64,000 nt of DNA from DAMCZI01 sp032095175 (GCA_032095175.1 DAMCZI010000003.1:131497-195496), one strand, 5' to 3'; shown: positions 35,012 through 44,326, counted from the stretch's first letter. Numbers and translations: made by a program. Notes: generated from the letters alone by a model not told the origin.

Positions 35012-36424
35012 CTATTTGAGTGTAGTAGAGCCTCTATATGAATCAACTCCATTAAAATCAGCTGAATGTGTTTTTTTATTAATTAGAAGAAGTACGATTA
35101 AACTTGCAGCTAATCCTATATATATTGAACTAAGCTTTTCAAATCCTAAAAGAATCCAAATTGTAGCAGCCATTGGTCCTGCTAATACTGAATAGAAGCC
35201 ACCCTTTGGGTTTATTTTATCTTTAAAAAACATTGCTGCAGTAACAGGGATGAATATTGGAGATGCTCTAAACACCATGGATACAAATCCCCATTCAAGT
35301 ATCATTGAACCATTGTTATTAATAACTATAAGAAATGTTAGTATACCCACCAGTATTATTACAGCCCTTAATACAGTGAGCTGCTTTTTATCATTAGCAT
35401 TTTTGTTGATTAATTCCTTATATACATCTCTGGTAAACATAGTCGCTATACCCAATGTAAGACCTGCTCCTGTTGCTATTGATGAAATAAGTACTGTAGC
35501 AATAGAAACACCGCCCAGTGCAGGATGCAGATAGTTCATTAAAAATAAAGGAAATGCTTCTTGAGGGGCGATATTAGGATAATGGATTTTCATATACATA
35601 CCTATAAGCGTACAAACTATACCAACTGGAAATACTAAAAAAGCTACCAGGTAAGCACTCCATTTTGAAACCTTGCTATTTTTACCTGCCATAATTGCTT
35701 GAAAATATGTTTGGGTTGACAATACCCCAACAATTGTTGAAATTACGGAACCCAAGTCTGAAAATACACCGCCACTGAATAAATTAAACCATGGTTCATG
35801 TGGAAAGAAGCCTGTAATTTCAGTAATTCCATTTAATTTAAATATAACTACTGCCCCACATATGATGCTTGTACTATATAAAAGAATTGATTTAACAGCA
35901 CCTACCATAGTGCCTCCCCAAAATCCTCCAAAGACCACATATATAACTAGTAGAGCAACAACGATCAGTGCTGTGCTAATTGGATTCATATGAAAGACTG
36001 CTATAAATAATGCCATACATGCAATTATTTGACCATTTATATGTATAAACATACCTAATGATAATAAAATACTTGAAGCAGTTCTTGTATTTTTGCCATA
36101 AACATTTCCTATAATCTGTGGTATTGTTTCGTTAGTCTTCTTATCTACCTGCTTTGAATAGATTAGACCTAATATAATACTTGCAATGGATAGGCCTGTA
36201 ATAAACCATATGGCAGCAAATCCACGTTTATAAGCCATCTGTGTAGTACCAACAGTAGATGCTCCTCCAATTATAGAACCCATAAGCATGCTGGTAACAC
36301 CTGCAACTCCTAATTTGTTTCCTGCTGCAATAAAATCCTTTGAATCCTTAACCTTAGTTTTGCCTAAATACCCAGCTATTCCTGTAATAATTAACGTAAT
36401 AGCTGCACTAATTATTAAAAGCAT
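35012..36424 (-). CDS. sodium:solute symporter (SSS family)
   Basis: A 470-residue protein with 12-13 hydrophobic segments. The N-terminal region with GSIIGGASTVGTTQMAYKRG and the IATGAGLTLGIATMFTRDVYK stretch (about residues 320-340) fit the SSS family, which uses sodium to import sugars, amino acids, carboxylates or vitamins. The substrate is not evident. The start follows AGGAGATGA. It is convergent with the opp-M42 operon and has its own promoter. Confidence 0.85.
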   Translation of the reverse strand: MLLIISAAITLIITGIAGYLGKTKVKDSKDFIAAGNKLGVAGVTSMLMGSIIGGASTVGTTQMAYKRGFAAIWFITGLSIASIILGLIYSKQVDKKTNETIPQIIGNVYGKNTRTASSILLSLGMFIHINGQIIACMALFIAVFHMNPISTALIVVALLVIYVVFGGFWGGTMVGAVKSILLYSTSIICGAVVIFKLNGITEITGFFPHEPWFNLFSGGVFSDLGSVISTIVGVLSTQTYFQAIMAGKNSKVSKWSAYLVAFLVFPVGIVCTLIGMYMKIHYPNIAPQEAFPLFLMNYLHPALGGVSIATVLISSIATGAGLTLGIATMFTRDVYKELINKNANDKKQLTVLRAVIILVGILTFLIVINNNGSMILEWGFVSMVFRASPIFIPVTAAMFFKDKINPKGGFYSVLAGPMAATIWILLGFEKLSSIYIGLAASLIVLLLINKKTHSADFNGVDSYRGSTTLK

Positions 36425-36506
36425 TTTGTCATCTCCTATTTATAGGAATAGTTCTTAATTCTTGAAGAACATCCCTATATAATAATCTTTTGTGTATTGC
36501 TTATAA

Positions 36507-36534
36507 ATTATAATAACTATATAAATCCCAACAA
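36507..36534 (-). promoter_or_regulatory. sigma-A promoter of the symporter gene
   Basis: TTGTTG, 16-bp spacer, perfect TATAAT read on the minus strand, about 80 bp before the start. Confidence 0.5.
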
Positions 36535-36588
36535 TACAATTTACGTTTTCATTATACACCTTCATTTATTTTTGTAAAACAAGTGCTA

Positions 36589-36760
36589 TATATAAATCAA
36601 TAATTCTATTACATTCCGCCTTTTCAAACATCCTAGAGTCGAACCAATTTAGCAGGGCTGTTTGAAAAGGTGGAATGTAAAGAATTTTACGATTTATATT
36701 TTCCGAAATTCATATAACGCAATAAATACCTTAATGAAAATCTCTATTGTGTTATATATA
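36589..36760. repeat. palindromic repeat, copy 3 (variant hairpin plus module A)
   Basis: A long imperfect inverted repeat (36589-36700) with best-matched arms ATTCCGCCTTTTCAAACA and TGTTTGAAAAGGTGGAAT around a 28-base centre replaces module B. The conserved linker TTTTCCGAAATT and module A (36711-36760, arms CATATAACGCAATAAA) follow. So the linker plus A is the constant part and the hairpin is exchangeable. Confidence 0.7.
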
Positions 36761-36893
36761 CTAAAAGAAAATAATGAATATTATGGCGGCAACATGAAAC
36801 CCTACATATTTGAATATAAATAAGTATAATATAAGAACCAAGTAAATATCTTTCCCGATAGTCACTAAATAGTTTTTATATTGGAGGGATAGT

Positions 36894-37163
36894 ATGGAAT
36901 ATGTCGCATTGTTAGTATTTGTTGCTTTTGTAATAACAATAGCTGTTGCACAAGCTAAAAGTCATAAAAGAAGGATTACAGAAAAGATAAATTCCATTGG
37001 TGGAGAGATTATCAGTATAGAGAGAAAAATCTTTTCCGCAGGTCCGTTTTCACGAGTTAGAAGAGGAAGAACAGTTTATAGAATTGAGTATAGAAAAGAA
37101 AACGAGGAAAAGGAAGGGTGGGTGAAGTTTGGAGATTTGTATGGACCTGAGTGGAGATTATAG
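36894..37163 (+). CDS. small membrane-anchored hypothetical protein
   Basis: An 89-residue protein with one N-terminal transmembrane helix (about residues 3-20) followed by a basic, soluble C-terminal part predicted to be beta-rich (GGEIISIERKI, RTVYRIEYRKE, GWVKFGDLYGPEW). The start follows TTGGAGGG with good spacing, which supports a real gene. I do not recognise the family. It precedes the ArsB/NhaD-type transporter by 116 bp, but that gene has its own promoter. Confidence 0.65.
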   Translation: MEYVALLVFVAFVITIAVAQAKSHKRRITEKINSIGGEIISIERKIFSAGPFSRVRRGRTVYRIEYRKENEEKEGWVKFGDLYGPEWRL

Positions 37164-37183
37164 AAGATATGTGCTGTAATATA

Positions 37184-37212
37184 TTGATAGAACTAGATAT
37201 ATTTGATATAAT
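37184..37212 (+). promoter_or_regulatory. sigma-A promoter of the ArsB/NhaD-type transporter gene
   Basis: TTGATA, 17-bp spacer, perfect TATAAT, about 68 bp before the start codon. Confidence 0.65.
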
Positions 37213-37279
37213 AAATTTTCAGAGAGTGTTTTTATGCTACCCTAAAGTAATAAATATTACATAATAAAGGAGAATACGA

Positions 37280-38548
37280 ATGAAGATCATAGCCATTTCA
37301 CTTTTTATTTTAACCTACGCACTACTATTAATTTTTCCGAAAATTAGAGCCTATATTGCTCTTGCATCGGCTGCAACCTTTGTAGCCCTAGGAATTTTGC
37401 CTATTGGTAAAGTGTTTACCACTGTGGATTGGAATGTTATTTTAATGATTGCAGGTACCATGGGAATTGTATCTTTGTTTATTGAATCAAAAATGCCATC
37501 GCTGCTTGCTGATCTTATTATCGAAAAAACACCCAATATTAAATGGGCAGTAATTTCCTTGTCCCTGTTTGCAGGACTAATTTCAGCCTTTGTAGATAAC
37601 GTTGCAACAGTTTTAATGGTTGCTCCTGTAGCTTTAACAATAGCGAAAAAGCTTAAAATTTCTCCAGTGCCAAGCATAATTGCTATTGCAGTTGCATCAA
37701 ATCTTCAGGGAGCTGCTACATTAGTTGGCGATACAACCTCCATTCTTTTAGGAGGATATGCAAACCTTAACTTCCTGGACTTCTTTTTCTTTAAAGGTAG
37801 AATCGGAATTTTCTGGGTTGTACAAGCTGGAGCAATAGCTTCAACATTTGTACTTATGTATATATTCAGAAAGGACAAGCAGCCTATAAGTACAATGGAA
37901 AGAACGGAAGTCAAGGATTTTTTCCCAACAGTTATTCTTGTTGGAATGGTAGTTCTTTTGATAATTGCTTCATTTATACCAAATACTCCTAAAACAATTA
38001 ATGGAATTATATGTGTAACATTATTTGTTATTGGGTTAATAAGGAATTTTATAAAGACAAAGGATACTGGAGTATTCTCAAGGGCATTTGGAGAAATAGA
38101 CTATTTTACAATCCTCCTTTTAACAGGACTCTTTATAGTGGTAGGGGGAATTACAGAAGCAGGTGTTGTTGATGAGATTAGTAAGATTTTCGTAAAGGTC
38201 AGCAAGGATAATATATTTGTTATATATACCCTTATTGTTTGGGCTTCAGTATTTTTCTCAGCATTTATTGATAATATCCCTTATGTTGCAACCATGCTTC
38301 CTGTAGCAGCTGGAATTGCAAAGATTTTAAACATTGAACCCTACATTTTATACTTTGGTTTGCTTACAGGTGCAACCCTTGGAGGAAATCTAACTCCTAT
38401 AGGTGCTTCAGCAAACATTACAGCTCTTGGAATATTACGAAAAGATGGACATGAGGTTAGTGCATGGCAGTTTATGAAAATAGGTATTCCATTTACCCTT
38501 GCAGCTGTAATAACAGGCTATGTAATGATATGGTTCCTTTGGAGATAA
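37280..38548 (+). CDS. ArsB/NhaD-type ion transporter (SLC13-like)
   Basis: A 422-residue protein with about 11 hydrophobic segments arranged as two repeats, each with a conserved loop: SAFVDNVATVLMVAPV in the first half and SAFIDNIPYVATMLPV in the second, followed by TGATLGGNLTPIGASANI. This internal duplication is the hallmark of the ion transporter superfamily that includes ArsB, NhaD and SLC13 carriers. It exports or exchanges anions or cations; the substrate cannot be told from sequence, and no arsenic genes are nearby. The start follows AAAGGAG. Confidence 0.82.
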   Translation: MKIIAISLFILTYALLLIFPKIRAYIALASAATFVALGILPIGKVFTTVDWNVILMIAGTMGIVSLFIESKMPSLLADLIIEKTPNIKWAVISLSLFAGLISAFVDNVATVLMVAPVALTIAKKLKISPVPSIIAIAVASNLQGAATLVGDTTSILLGGYANLNFLDFFFFKGRIGIFWVVQAGAIASTFVLMYIFRKDKQPISTMERTEVKDFFPTVILVGMVVLLIIASFIPNTPKTINGIICVTLFVIGLIRNFIKTKDTGVFSRAFGEIDYFTILLLTGLFIVVGGITEAGVVDEISKIFVKVSKDNIFVIYTLIVWASVFFSAFIDNIPYVATMLPVAAGIAKILNIEPYILYFGLLTGATLGGNLTPIGASANITALGILRKDGHEVSAWQFMKIGIPFTLAAVITGYVMIWFLWR

Positions 38549-38590
38549 TAAAGTATAAATGTTTTAAATCAGCCATAATGAATGATATAG

Positions 38591-38626
38591 AAAAGTATCA
38601 CTTAGATTTACTAGGTGATACTTTTT
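38591..38626 (+). terminator. rho-independent terminator of the transporter gene
   Basis: A 15-bp stem AAAAGTATCACTTAG/CTAGGTGATACTTTT with one G-T pair, 5-base loop and a T-run. Confidence 0.85.
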
Positions 38627-38729
38627 CATATTATAGGTATATACAAGCTTGTTCAATAACTCTGCTATGTTAATAAACAATATCAGTAAATCTAGAATAT
38701 CAAAATATAATGAAAGAACTATTTATTGC

Positions 38730-38912
38730 GCCGAATATATTGATCCAGAAAAGTTCGGTACAGGGATTATTAACGGAATAATTGCTTCTGAGACTACTAA
38801 TAATGCAGGTATAGCAGGAGATTTTGTGCCTTTGCTTACATTAGGCATTCCAGGGGATACAGTAACTGATAAATGGAAGTTGAGAGGACAAGTACTATTG
38901 ACACTTAATTGA
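38730..38912 (+). pseudogene. remnant of a TctA-type tricarboxylate transporter gene
   Basis: About 60 codons (EKFGTGIINGIIASETTNN and GDFVPLLTLGIPGDTVT) match the conserved core of TctA, the large membrane subunit of tripartite tricarboxylate transporters (canonical pattern FGxGxxxGVxAPEAANNAxxGGALVPLLTLGIPG). The match ends after the LGIPG motif and the frame stops at 38912, whereas TctA is about 500 residues. No upstream or downstream part, TctB or TctC is present. It appears to be a decayed fragment at the left edge of the lanthipeptide locus. Confidence 0.65.
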
Positions 38913-39143
38913 AAAGAAACTATAATTAAATTATAAATTCCAGAAAATGTAAGTTGAGTTATTTATAATTTTACAATGTAACTATAAAGAGCTTATAAAA
39001 TTTAAAAACTGCAGAATTCATTAATAATGTTTTAAGAGATTCTGAAGTTATAAACTGATTGATAGTAAAGCTTGTGATATGCATATTTGATGTTTACGGA
39101 CAAGCATTACTTAAATCGGTTAAAAAGAAAGGAGGAGAGTTGG

Positions 39144-39329
39144 ATGGGAAAGTATGATGAATTTGATCTTGATGTTCAGGTCATACAACTTGACGGAATG
39201 GGTGATGTTAATATCACAAGTGTCTCATTATGTACACCAGGTTCTTGTAACCATAGTTGTGATGGAGATTCAACTTTAAATTCTAACTGCTGTTTAGGGA
39301 CAACTTTATGTGCATCACAGATAAAATAA
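39144..39329 (+). CDS. class I lanthipeptide precursor 1
   Basis: A 61-residue precursor. The leader (about residues 1-23) carries the FDLD box (7-10), equivalent to the FNLD motif that LanB and LanC bind. The core starts ITSVSLCTPGSC, close to ITSISLCTPGC of nisin, and has six Cys and twelve Ser/Thr, ending with NSNCCLGTTLC. If cleaved before Ile24 the core is 38 residues. The leader ends GDVN instead of the PR or PQ usual before a LanP cut, so the protease differs or the site lies elsewhere. The start follows GGAGGAGAG. Confidence 0.9.
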   Translation: MGKYDEFDLDVQVIQLDGMGDVNITSVSLCTPGSCNHSCDGDSTLNSNCCLGTTLCASQIK

Positions 39330-39362
39330 TTATAGAATGTTGAAGTGAAGGATGGGAGTAGG

Positions 39363-39557
39363 ATGGGAAAGTTCGATGAATTTGATCTTGATATTCAGGT
39401 TAAGCAAATTGATGGAATAGGTGATGTTAATATCACAAGTGTCTCAGCATGTACACCAGGCTCATGCCTCCCCAATTGTGGAACTGGTGCAACATTGAAC
39501 ACCAGCTGCTGTTTTGGAACTTATATATGCTCACTTGGACAGGCATGTAGATTATAG
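39363..39557 (+). CDS. class I lanthipeptide precursor 2
   Basis: A 64-residue paralogue of precursor 1, 33 bp downstream. The leader is nearly the same (FDLD at 7-10, ending GDVN) and the core begins ITSVSACTPGSC, but the remainder diverges: LPNC, then TSCCFGTYIC and a seventh cysteine near the end (QACRL). Core length is about 41 residues. The shared leader and first rings with different tails suggest either a two-peptide antibiotic or duplicated variants modified by the single LanB/LanC pair. Confidence 0.9.
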   Translation: MGKFDEFDLDIQVKQIDGIGDVNITSVSACTPGSCLPNCGTGATLNTSCCFGTYICSLGQACRL

Positions 39558-39565
39558 AACATATT

Positions 39566-39596
39566 GAAAGGAGCATGATTTTATCATGTTCCTTTC
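39566..39596 (+). terminator. hairpin between lanthipeptide precursors and lanB
   Basis: A 14-bp stem GAAAGGAGCATGAT/ATCATGTTCCTTTC with a 3-base loop and no T-run. It is placed where lantibiotic operons commonly carry a leaky terminator or processing site that keeps precursor mRNA in excess over lanB. Confidence 0.65.
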
Positions 39597-39647
39597 GCAT
39601 AAAGGAATTAGTAATTGCTTGTTTAATTCTAAGGGAGGAAAACGCAT

Positions 39648-42600
39648 ATGGAAATATTAAAAAATAATTATGAAATTTCATATGAAAATGAAATTACTCC
39701 AACAAATAATTTATTTATTCCCTTGAATTTAATAATGCTTAGAACTCCAATACTAAGCAGCAATTTTTATAAAAAGATTTTTAATGTTGACAACCAAAGT
39801 ACAATTATCAAGGAAGAAATTCCTAAAAATCTATTTGATATCTCAAGGGATGGGGTAATAAGAGAAGCAATAGGCGTAGCGAGCATGTCTCTTTTAGACT
39901 CTATTAAAAAATGGGACAAAATAGAGGATAAGAAAAAAAGAGAACAGGTTTTAAGTTCATTTATGAAATATTTTATTAGAATGTCCACAAGAACAACCCC
40001 CTTTGGTTTGTTTTCTGGAGTTGCAATAGTAGATATTAGTGATAAGACTGATGTGGTAATAAACAATACTAAAATGCATAAAAAAAGGACAAGACCGGAT
40101 ATGGAATGGATTCTAGCAGTTGTGAAAAAATTGGAGAGCAATTATGAAGTTTTCGAACAGCTGAATGTTAGAATTAATCCTCTGATGTCTATATGGGGAA
40201 ATAGAGCAGAATTATCCTATGCATCAAATTATGGTCAGGCACCTGTAGCAAAGGAAAGTGTATCAATTAGAGCCACAGGTGTAGTTAAATATGTATATGA
40301 AATTTTAAAAGACTCATTAGGTTTTAAAGATTTGTTTAATAGTATTAGAGAAAAGTATCCAGATACTCGCGTAGACAAGATAAAAAGCTTTTTATGTACA
40401 CTTATAGATAAAGAGTTTATAATTACAGAACTGCGTCCACCACTTATGACTACATCTCCCCTTGATTATGTTATTGAAAAGCTGTCTGGTATTAAGGGAA
40501 TACAAAATGAAAGGGAAGATATTAAGAATATAAGACATTTAATTGATATGTATGATAATACTGAAATTGGAATGGGAGAGGAACTTTATTTAGAAATAAT
40601 ATCAAATATGAAAAAAATTGCTAATACAAAGAATCTACTGCAGGTTGATATGTCATTGAGTTTACAAAAATGTGAAATAAATTATGAGGTGGTTGAAGAA
40701 ATAAGTAAGGCTGCTGAATGCTTATGGAGACTTTCAACAAATGAAACTAATTTGGAACATTTAGAACAATACAGGATGGAGTTTATGGAGAAATATGGGA
40801 TATATAGAGAGATACCTGTACTTGAACTACTAAATCCAGATATAGGACTTGGTGCCCCTGCACTCTATGAATATCCTAAGAGTAAAAGAAATATAAAAAG
40901 TGCAAGCATTCACAAAGAACAGCAGGTTAAAAAAATATTTATGAGAGAGATGCTGAAGGCAATAAAAAATGGTGAAAAAGAAATTATTATTACTTCAGAC
41001 ATATTAGAAAAAATAGAAGAGACTAAGCTGGATTTCAAGTATGTTCCTATTTCTATGGAATTGAATGTAATTATTTCAGCCAATACATCTAAAGATGTAG
41101 ATGAAGGAAGGTATACAGCATATATAGGACCTAATATAGGTTCGCCAGGTGCAGGGAAAACCTTTGGAAGATTTATTGATATAATTGGTGATGAAGCAAG
41201 GCGAAAAATATATGATATAAATAATATTGAAAAACAATATGTTGGTGAAAATGTAGTTTTTGCTGAAATAGTATATCTTCCTGCAGCAGGTAAAGTAGCT
41301 AATGTGGTATTGTCAGAAAATATAAGGGATTATGAGATAGTTTTATCAACAAATTCTTCAAAGGATAGAGAAAAAACATTACAGTTATCAGATCTAGTAG
41401 TTGGAGTAACAAATGAAAGATTATATTTAAAGTCAAAATCCCTTGGAAAAGAGGTTGTAGTTACCACAGGTCATATGCTGAATATTTTAGGTACTCCTAA
41501 TATTTATAGATTTCTTAGAGAAATATCAATGGATGGCAAAAGGGATTGGTCACAGATGGGATGGAAAGGTTATTTAGAGCAATTCCCATATGTGCCAAGA
41601 GTTAAGTATGGAAAGGTTGTTATTTCACCTGCGCAGTGGAAGCTTTCATTAGAAAGCATAAATTATAATAATACTAATTTTAATGAGTTTAAGCTTTTAT
41701 TAAGAGATTGGTGTATTGAATGGAATGTACCAAGGTTTGTTTATTATGCTTATGCAGATAATAGAATATTATTAGACATGGAAAAAGAATTACATATAAA
41801 TGAGATTTACAGTATATTGAATAAAAAAATGTCTGGAGAAAATATATTATTAGTTGAACCTGAAGCCAACTTTACAGATAACTGGGTCAAAGGGATAGAT
41901 GGAAGTTATTTTTCTGAATTTGTAATGCCATTTGTTCTGTCCCCAAGATATATAGATAGATCACAAAGCTTTTTTATAAAAGAAAATAATAAAAATAAAT
42001 GCTTAATATCAACTATTGATGATAGAAGATTTATGCTTCCAGGAGGGGAGTGGGCTTTTTTTAAGATATATGGAAATAGTGAAAGGGAAGATGAGTTTAT
42101 TGCATTCGTATTAAAGGATTTTTGCTTTGAAGTTATAAAGGAAGGAATATGTCAAAAATTTTTTTATATAAGATATGTAGATACTGAGCCACATATAAGA
42201 CTTCGTTTCAAAGGTAACAAACAAAAGATATGTACTGAACTCCTACCTAAAATTTATCAATGGTTTAATGAGATAAAAAACTATGGATTTGTTTCAAAAA
42301 TATGTATTGATACTTATGAAAGAGAGATAGAACGTTATGGAGGACCAGGGTGTATAGATCTAGCAGAGGATATATTTTATCATGACAGCATTTTTGTTAC
42401 AGAATTGCTTTATTTAAATAAAATAAATAAACTTAGTGAAAGTATTGAAATATACACTGTTGCAAGCATCATATACCTTTTGGAAGGTTTAGAATGGACG
42501 TTTGAAGAGCAACTGCGATGGCTTGATACAATCGTTTTACATAATGAATACAGGCTAGATTATAGAAATTATAGAGACAAGTTGAGGAAGGTAGGAGACA

Positions 42601-42881
42601 GCGGAAATGACTGGGACAACCTTAAAAAACTTGAAAATGGAGAAAAATTAATCGAACTATTAAAAAATAGAGGAGAAAGTATAAAGAAATTTATTGCTAG
42701 CTATCATGGAATGATTAAAAATAACGAGGTGTGGAATACGGAATATGATGTAATTGAAAGCATAATACATATTCACTGTAATAGGTTGTTTGGAACCAAT
42801 AGGGAGAAGGAAAGAAAAATAATCGCACTAACACGACATACATTAAAGGATTTAAAATATTTTAAGGAAAATAATCTGTGA
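39648..42881 (+). CDS. lanB: lanthipeptide dehydratase LanB
   Basis: A 1077-residue full-length class I dehydratase, about the length of NisB. The N-terminal glutamylation domain (about 50-770, with RMSTRTTPFGLFSGV near 108-122) transfers glutamate from glutamyl-tRNA to Ser/Thr. The C-terminal elimination domain (SpaB_C, about 795-1060) begins WAFFKIYG and contains RYVDTEPHIRLRF and TYEREIERYGG. Together they convert Ser and Thr of the cores to dehydro residues. The start follows GGGAGGAAAA. It is the third gene of the cluster. Confidence 0.93.
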   Translation: MEILKNNYEISYENEITPTNNLFIPLNLIMLRTPILSSNFYKKIFNVDNQSTIIKEEIPKNLFDISRDGVIREAIGVASMSLLDSIKKWDKIEDKKKREQVLSSFMKYFIRMSTRTTPFGLFSGVAIVDISDKTDVVINNTKMHKKRTRPDMEWILAVVKKLESNYEVFEQLNVRINPLMSIWGNRAELSYASNYGQAPVAKESVSIRATGVVKYVYEILKDSLGFKDLFNSIREKYPDTRVDKIKSFLCTLIDKEFIITELRPPLMTTSPLDYVIEKLSGIKGIQNEREDIKNIRHLIDMYDNTEIGMGEELYLEIISNMKKIANTKNLLQVDMSLSLQKCEINYEVVEEISKAAECLWRLSTNETNLEHLEQYRMEFMEKYGIYREIPVLELLNPDIGLGAPALYEYPKSKRNIKSASIHKEQQVKKIFMREMLKAIKNGEKEIIITSDILEKIEETKLDFKYVPISMELNVIISANTSKDVDEGRYTAYIGPNIGSPGAGKTFGRFIDIIGDEARRKIYDINNIEKQYVGENVVFAEIVYLPAAGKVANVVLSENIRDYEIVLSTNSSKDREKTLQLSDLVVGVTNERLYLKSKSLGKEVVVTTGHMLNILGTPNIYRFLREISMDGKRDWSQMGWKGYLEQFPYVPRVKYGKVVISPAQWKLSLESINYNNTNFNEFKLLLRDWCIEWNVPRFVYYAYADNRILLDMEKELHINEIYSILNKKMSGENILLVEPEANFTDNWVKGIDGSYFSEFVMPFVLSPRYIDRSQSFFIKENNKNKCLISTIDDRRFMLPGGEWAFFKIYGNSEREDEFIAFVLKDFCFEVIKEGICQKFFYIRYVDTEPHIRLRFKGNKQKICTELLPKIYQWFNEIKNYGFVSKICIDTYEREIERYGGPGCIDLAEDIFYHDSIFVTELLYLNKINKLSESIEIYTVASIIYLLEGLEWTFEEQLRWLDTIVLHNEYRLDYRNYRDKLRKVGDSGNDWDNLKKLENGEKLIELLKNRGESIKKFIASYHGMIKNNEVWNTEYDVIESIIHIHCNRLFGTNREKERKIIALTRHTLKDLKYFKENNL

Positions 42882-42970
42882 TATTGACACTTATTTAATT
42901 ATGCACCTGTTTATAATGTCCCAGCAGAATTATGAAATGATATAAATTCATAGATTTTGGAGGCAATGAA

Positions 42971-44326
42971 ATGGAAGTAGGGGAGCTTTCTAATATTTAT
43001 AATAATGAGGACGTTATAGAAATAGTCAAGGATGTTGCAAGTAGATTAAAGGATTGTGAACGGGTATTGAAATATGCAAAGGAAGATAATAATAGTGTAT
43101 ATATTGAGGGTAAAAAACATAGTCTTTGGAGTGATTTAACCTTATCACATGGATATCCTGGAATATGTATTTTGTTTGGAGAATTATCTGAACATTTTTC
43201 TGATGAAGGATGGGACAAGGTTGCTCATGAATATATGATAAAGATGAATCAGTCTTTAGCAGTTGAGGGGATTCAGTCAATTTCACTCTTTGGTGGAGCA
43301 GCTGGGATAGGTATGGCTGGTTTTGCACTATCACAAAATAAAACAAGATATAAAAATTTCTTATCCCAAATGAACTTGTTAATCATAAGAGCGTTGAATC
43401 CATATATTGATGCTTTAGATCAAAATCAAATCAGTATGAGTGACTATGATGTAATAAAAGGAGTTTGTGGTATTGGAAGATATCTTCTTTTTTTTAAGGA
43501 TGATAAGTGCATTGAAAATACATTAATTAAAATACTAAGATATTTAATTGATATAACTAAAGATATTGAAGTTAAAGGGCATAAAGTTCCAGGATGGTAT
43601 ATTTCAGCTAACAATCAATTTCTAGAGGTTGAGAAAAAAAGTTATCCTAATGGAAATTTTAACTGTGGTTTAGCACATGGTATACCTGGCCCAATGGCAC
43701 TATTAGCTATTGCTCTAATAAATGATGTTGAAATTTCAGGTCAAAGAGAGGCAATCAAAAAAATTGCAGAATGGCTTTATAAATGGAAATATAGTGATAA
43801 CTTAGGCATTTCATGGCCTGGGCGTATAAGCTTTGAAGAATATATAAATAATGATTGTGTAAACATAGCCACAAGAGCTGGGTGGTGTTATGGAGCACCA
43901 GGAGTACTAAGAAGCATGTGGCTTGCAGGAGAAGCTTTAGAAGATAGCAAGTATAAAAATGCAGCTATAAATGCTCTTGACAGATTGTTTAATGAAAATA
44001 GTGAAAAGTGGGAGTTGTTTTCACCTACCTTTTGTCATGGATACGCAGGCCTTTTGAGAATTATACAGCTTATGTATGAAAGTACCTATATTGAAAGATT
44101 TGAAAAATATAGAGACATAGTTTTAAAGAAGGTGCTGAGTTATTATGAACCTGATTCTCCATTTGGATTCTACAATGTTGACAATATTAATCCTTTAGAA
44201 CAGGGGAAAATTACGAAGATGAATAACCCTGGAATGTTGGATGGTATAACTGGTACTGTGTTATCATTACTATCAGTTGCAAGACCAGTTAAAACATCAT
44301 GGGATTCAGTATTTTTATTAAATTAA
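42971..44326 (+). CDS. lanC: lanthipeptide cyclase LanC
   Basis: A 451-residue cyclase that joins Cys thiols to dehydro residues to form (methyl)lanthionine rings. Zinc ligands are Cys306 (GWCYGAPG), Cys355 and His356 (FCHGYAG); the active-site histidine is His236 in NCGLAHGIPG. It lies 89 bp after lanB on the same strand. No LanT exporter, LanP protease, LanFEG/LanI immunity or LanRK regulator follows, so those functions must come from elsewhere in the genome or the locus is incomplete. Confidence 0.93.
   Translation: MEVGELSNIYNNEDVIEIVKDVASRLKDCERVLKYAKEDNNSVYIEGKKHSLWSDLTLSHGYPGICILFGELSEHFSDEGWDKVAHEYMIKMNQSLAVEGIQSISLFGGAAGIGMAGFALSQNKTRYKNFLSQMNLLIIRALNPYIDALDQNQISMSDYDVIKGVCGIGRYLLFFKDDKCIENTLIKILRYLIDITKDIEVKGHKVPGWYISANNQFLEVEKKSYPNGNFNCGLAHGIPGPMALLAIALINDVEISGQREAIKKIAEWLYKWKYSDNLGISWPGRISFEEYINNDCVNIATRAGWCYGAPGVLRSMWLAGEALEDSKYKNAAINALDRLFNENSEKWELFSPTFCHGYAGLLRIIQLMYESTYIERFEKYRDIVLKKVLSYYEPDSPFGFYNVDNINPLEQGKITKMNNPGMLDGITGTVLSLLSVARPVKTSWDSVFLLN

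Noticed and set aside
36625..36660. TRNA T-arm-like sequence (GGTTCGACTC on the minus strand)
   Set aside because: The flanking bases do not form a T-stem, and no acceptor, anticodon or D arms are present; it is the loop of a long inverted repeat.
38464..38673. Open frame overlapping the end of the ArsB/NhaD-type gene
   Set aside because: It runs out of frame through the transporter gene and its terminator; no ribosome binding site.
39767..40141. Long open frame antisense to lanB
   Set aside because: Lies wholly on the opposite strand of a conserved domain; typical of AT-rich coding shadow.
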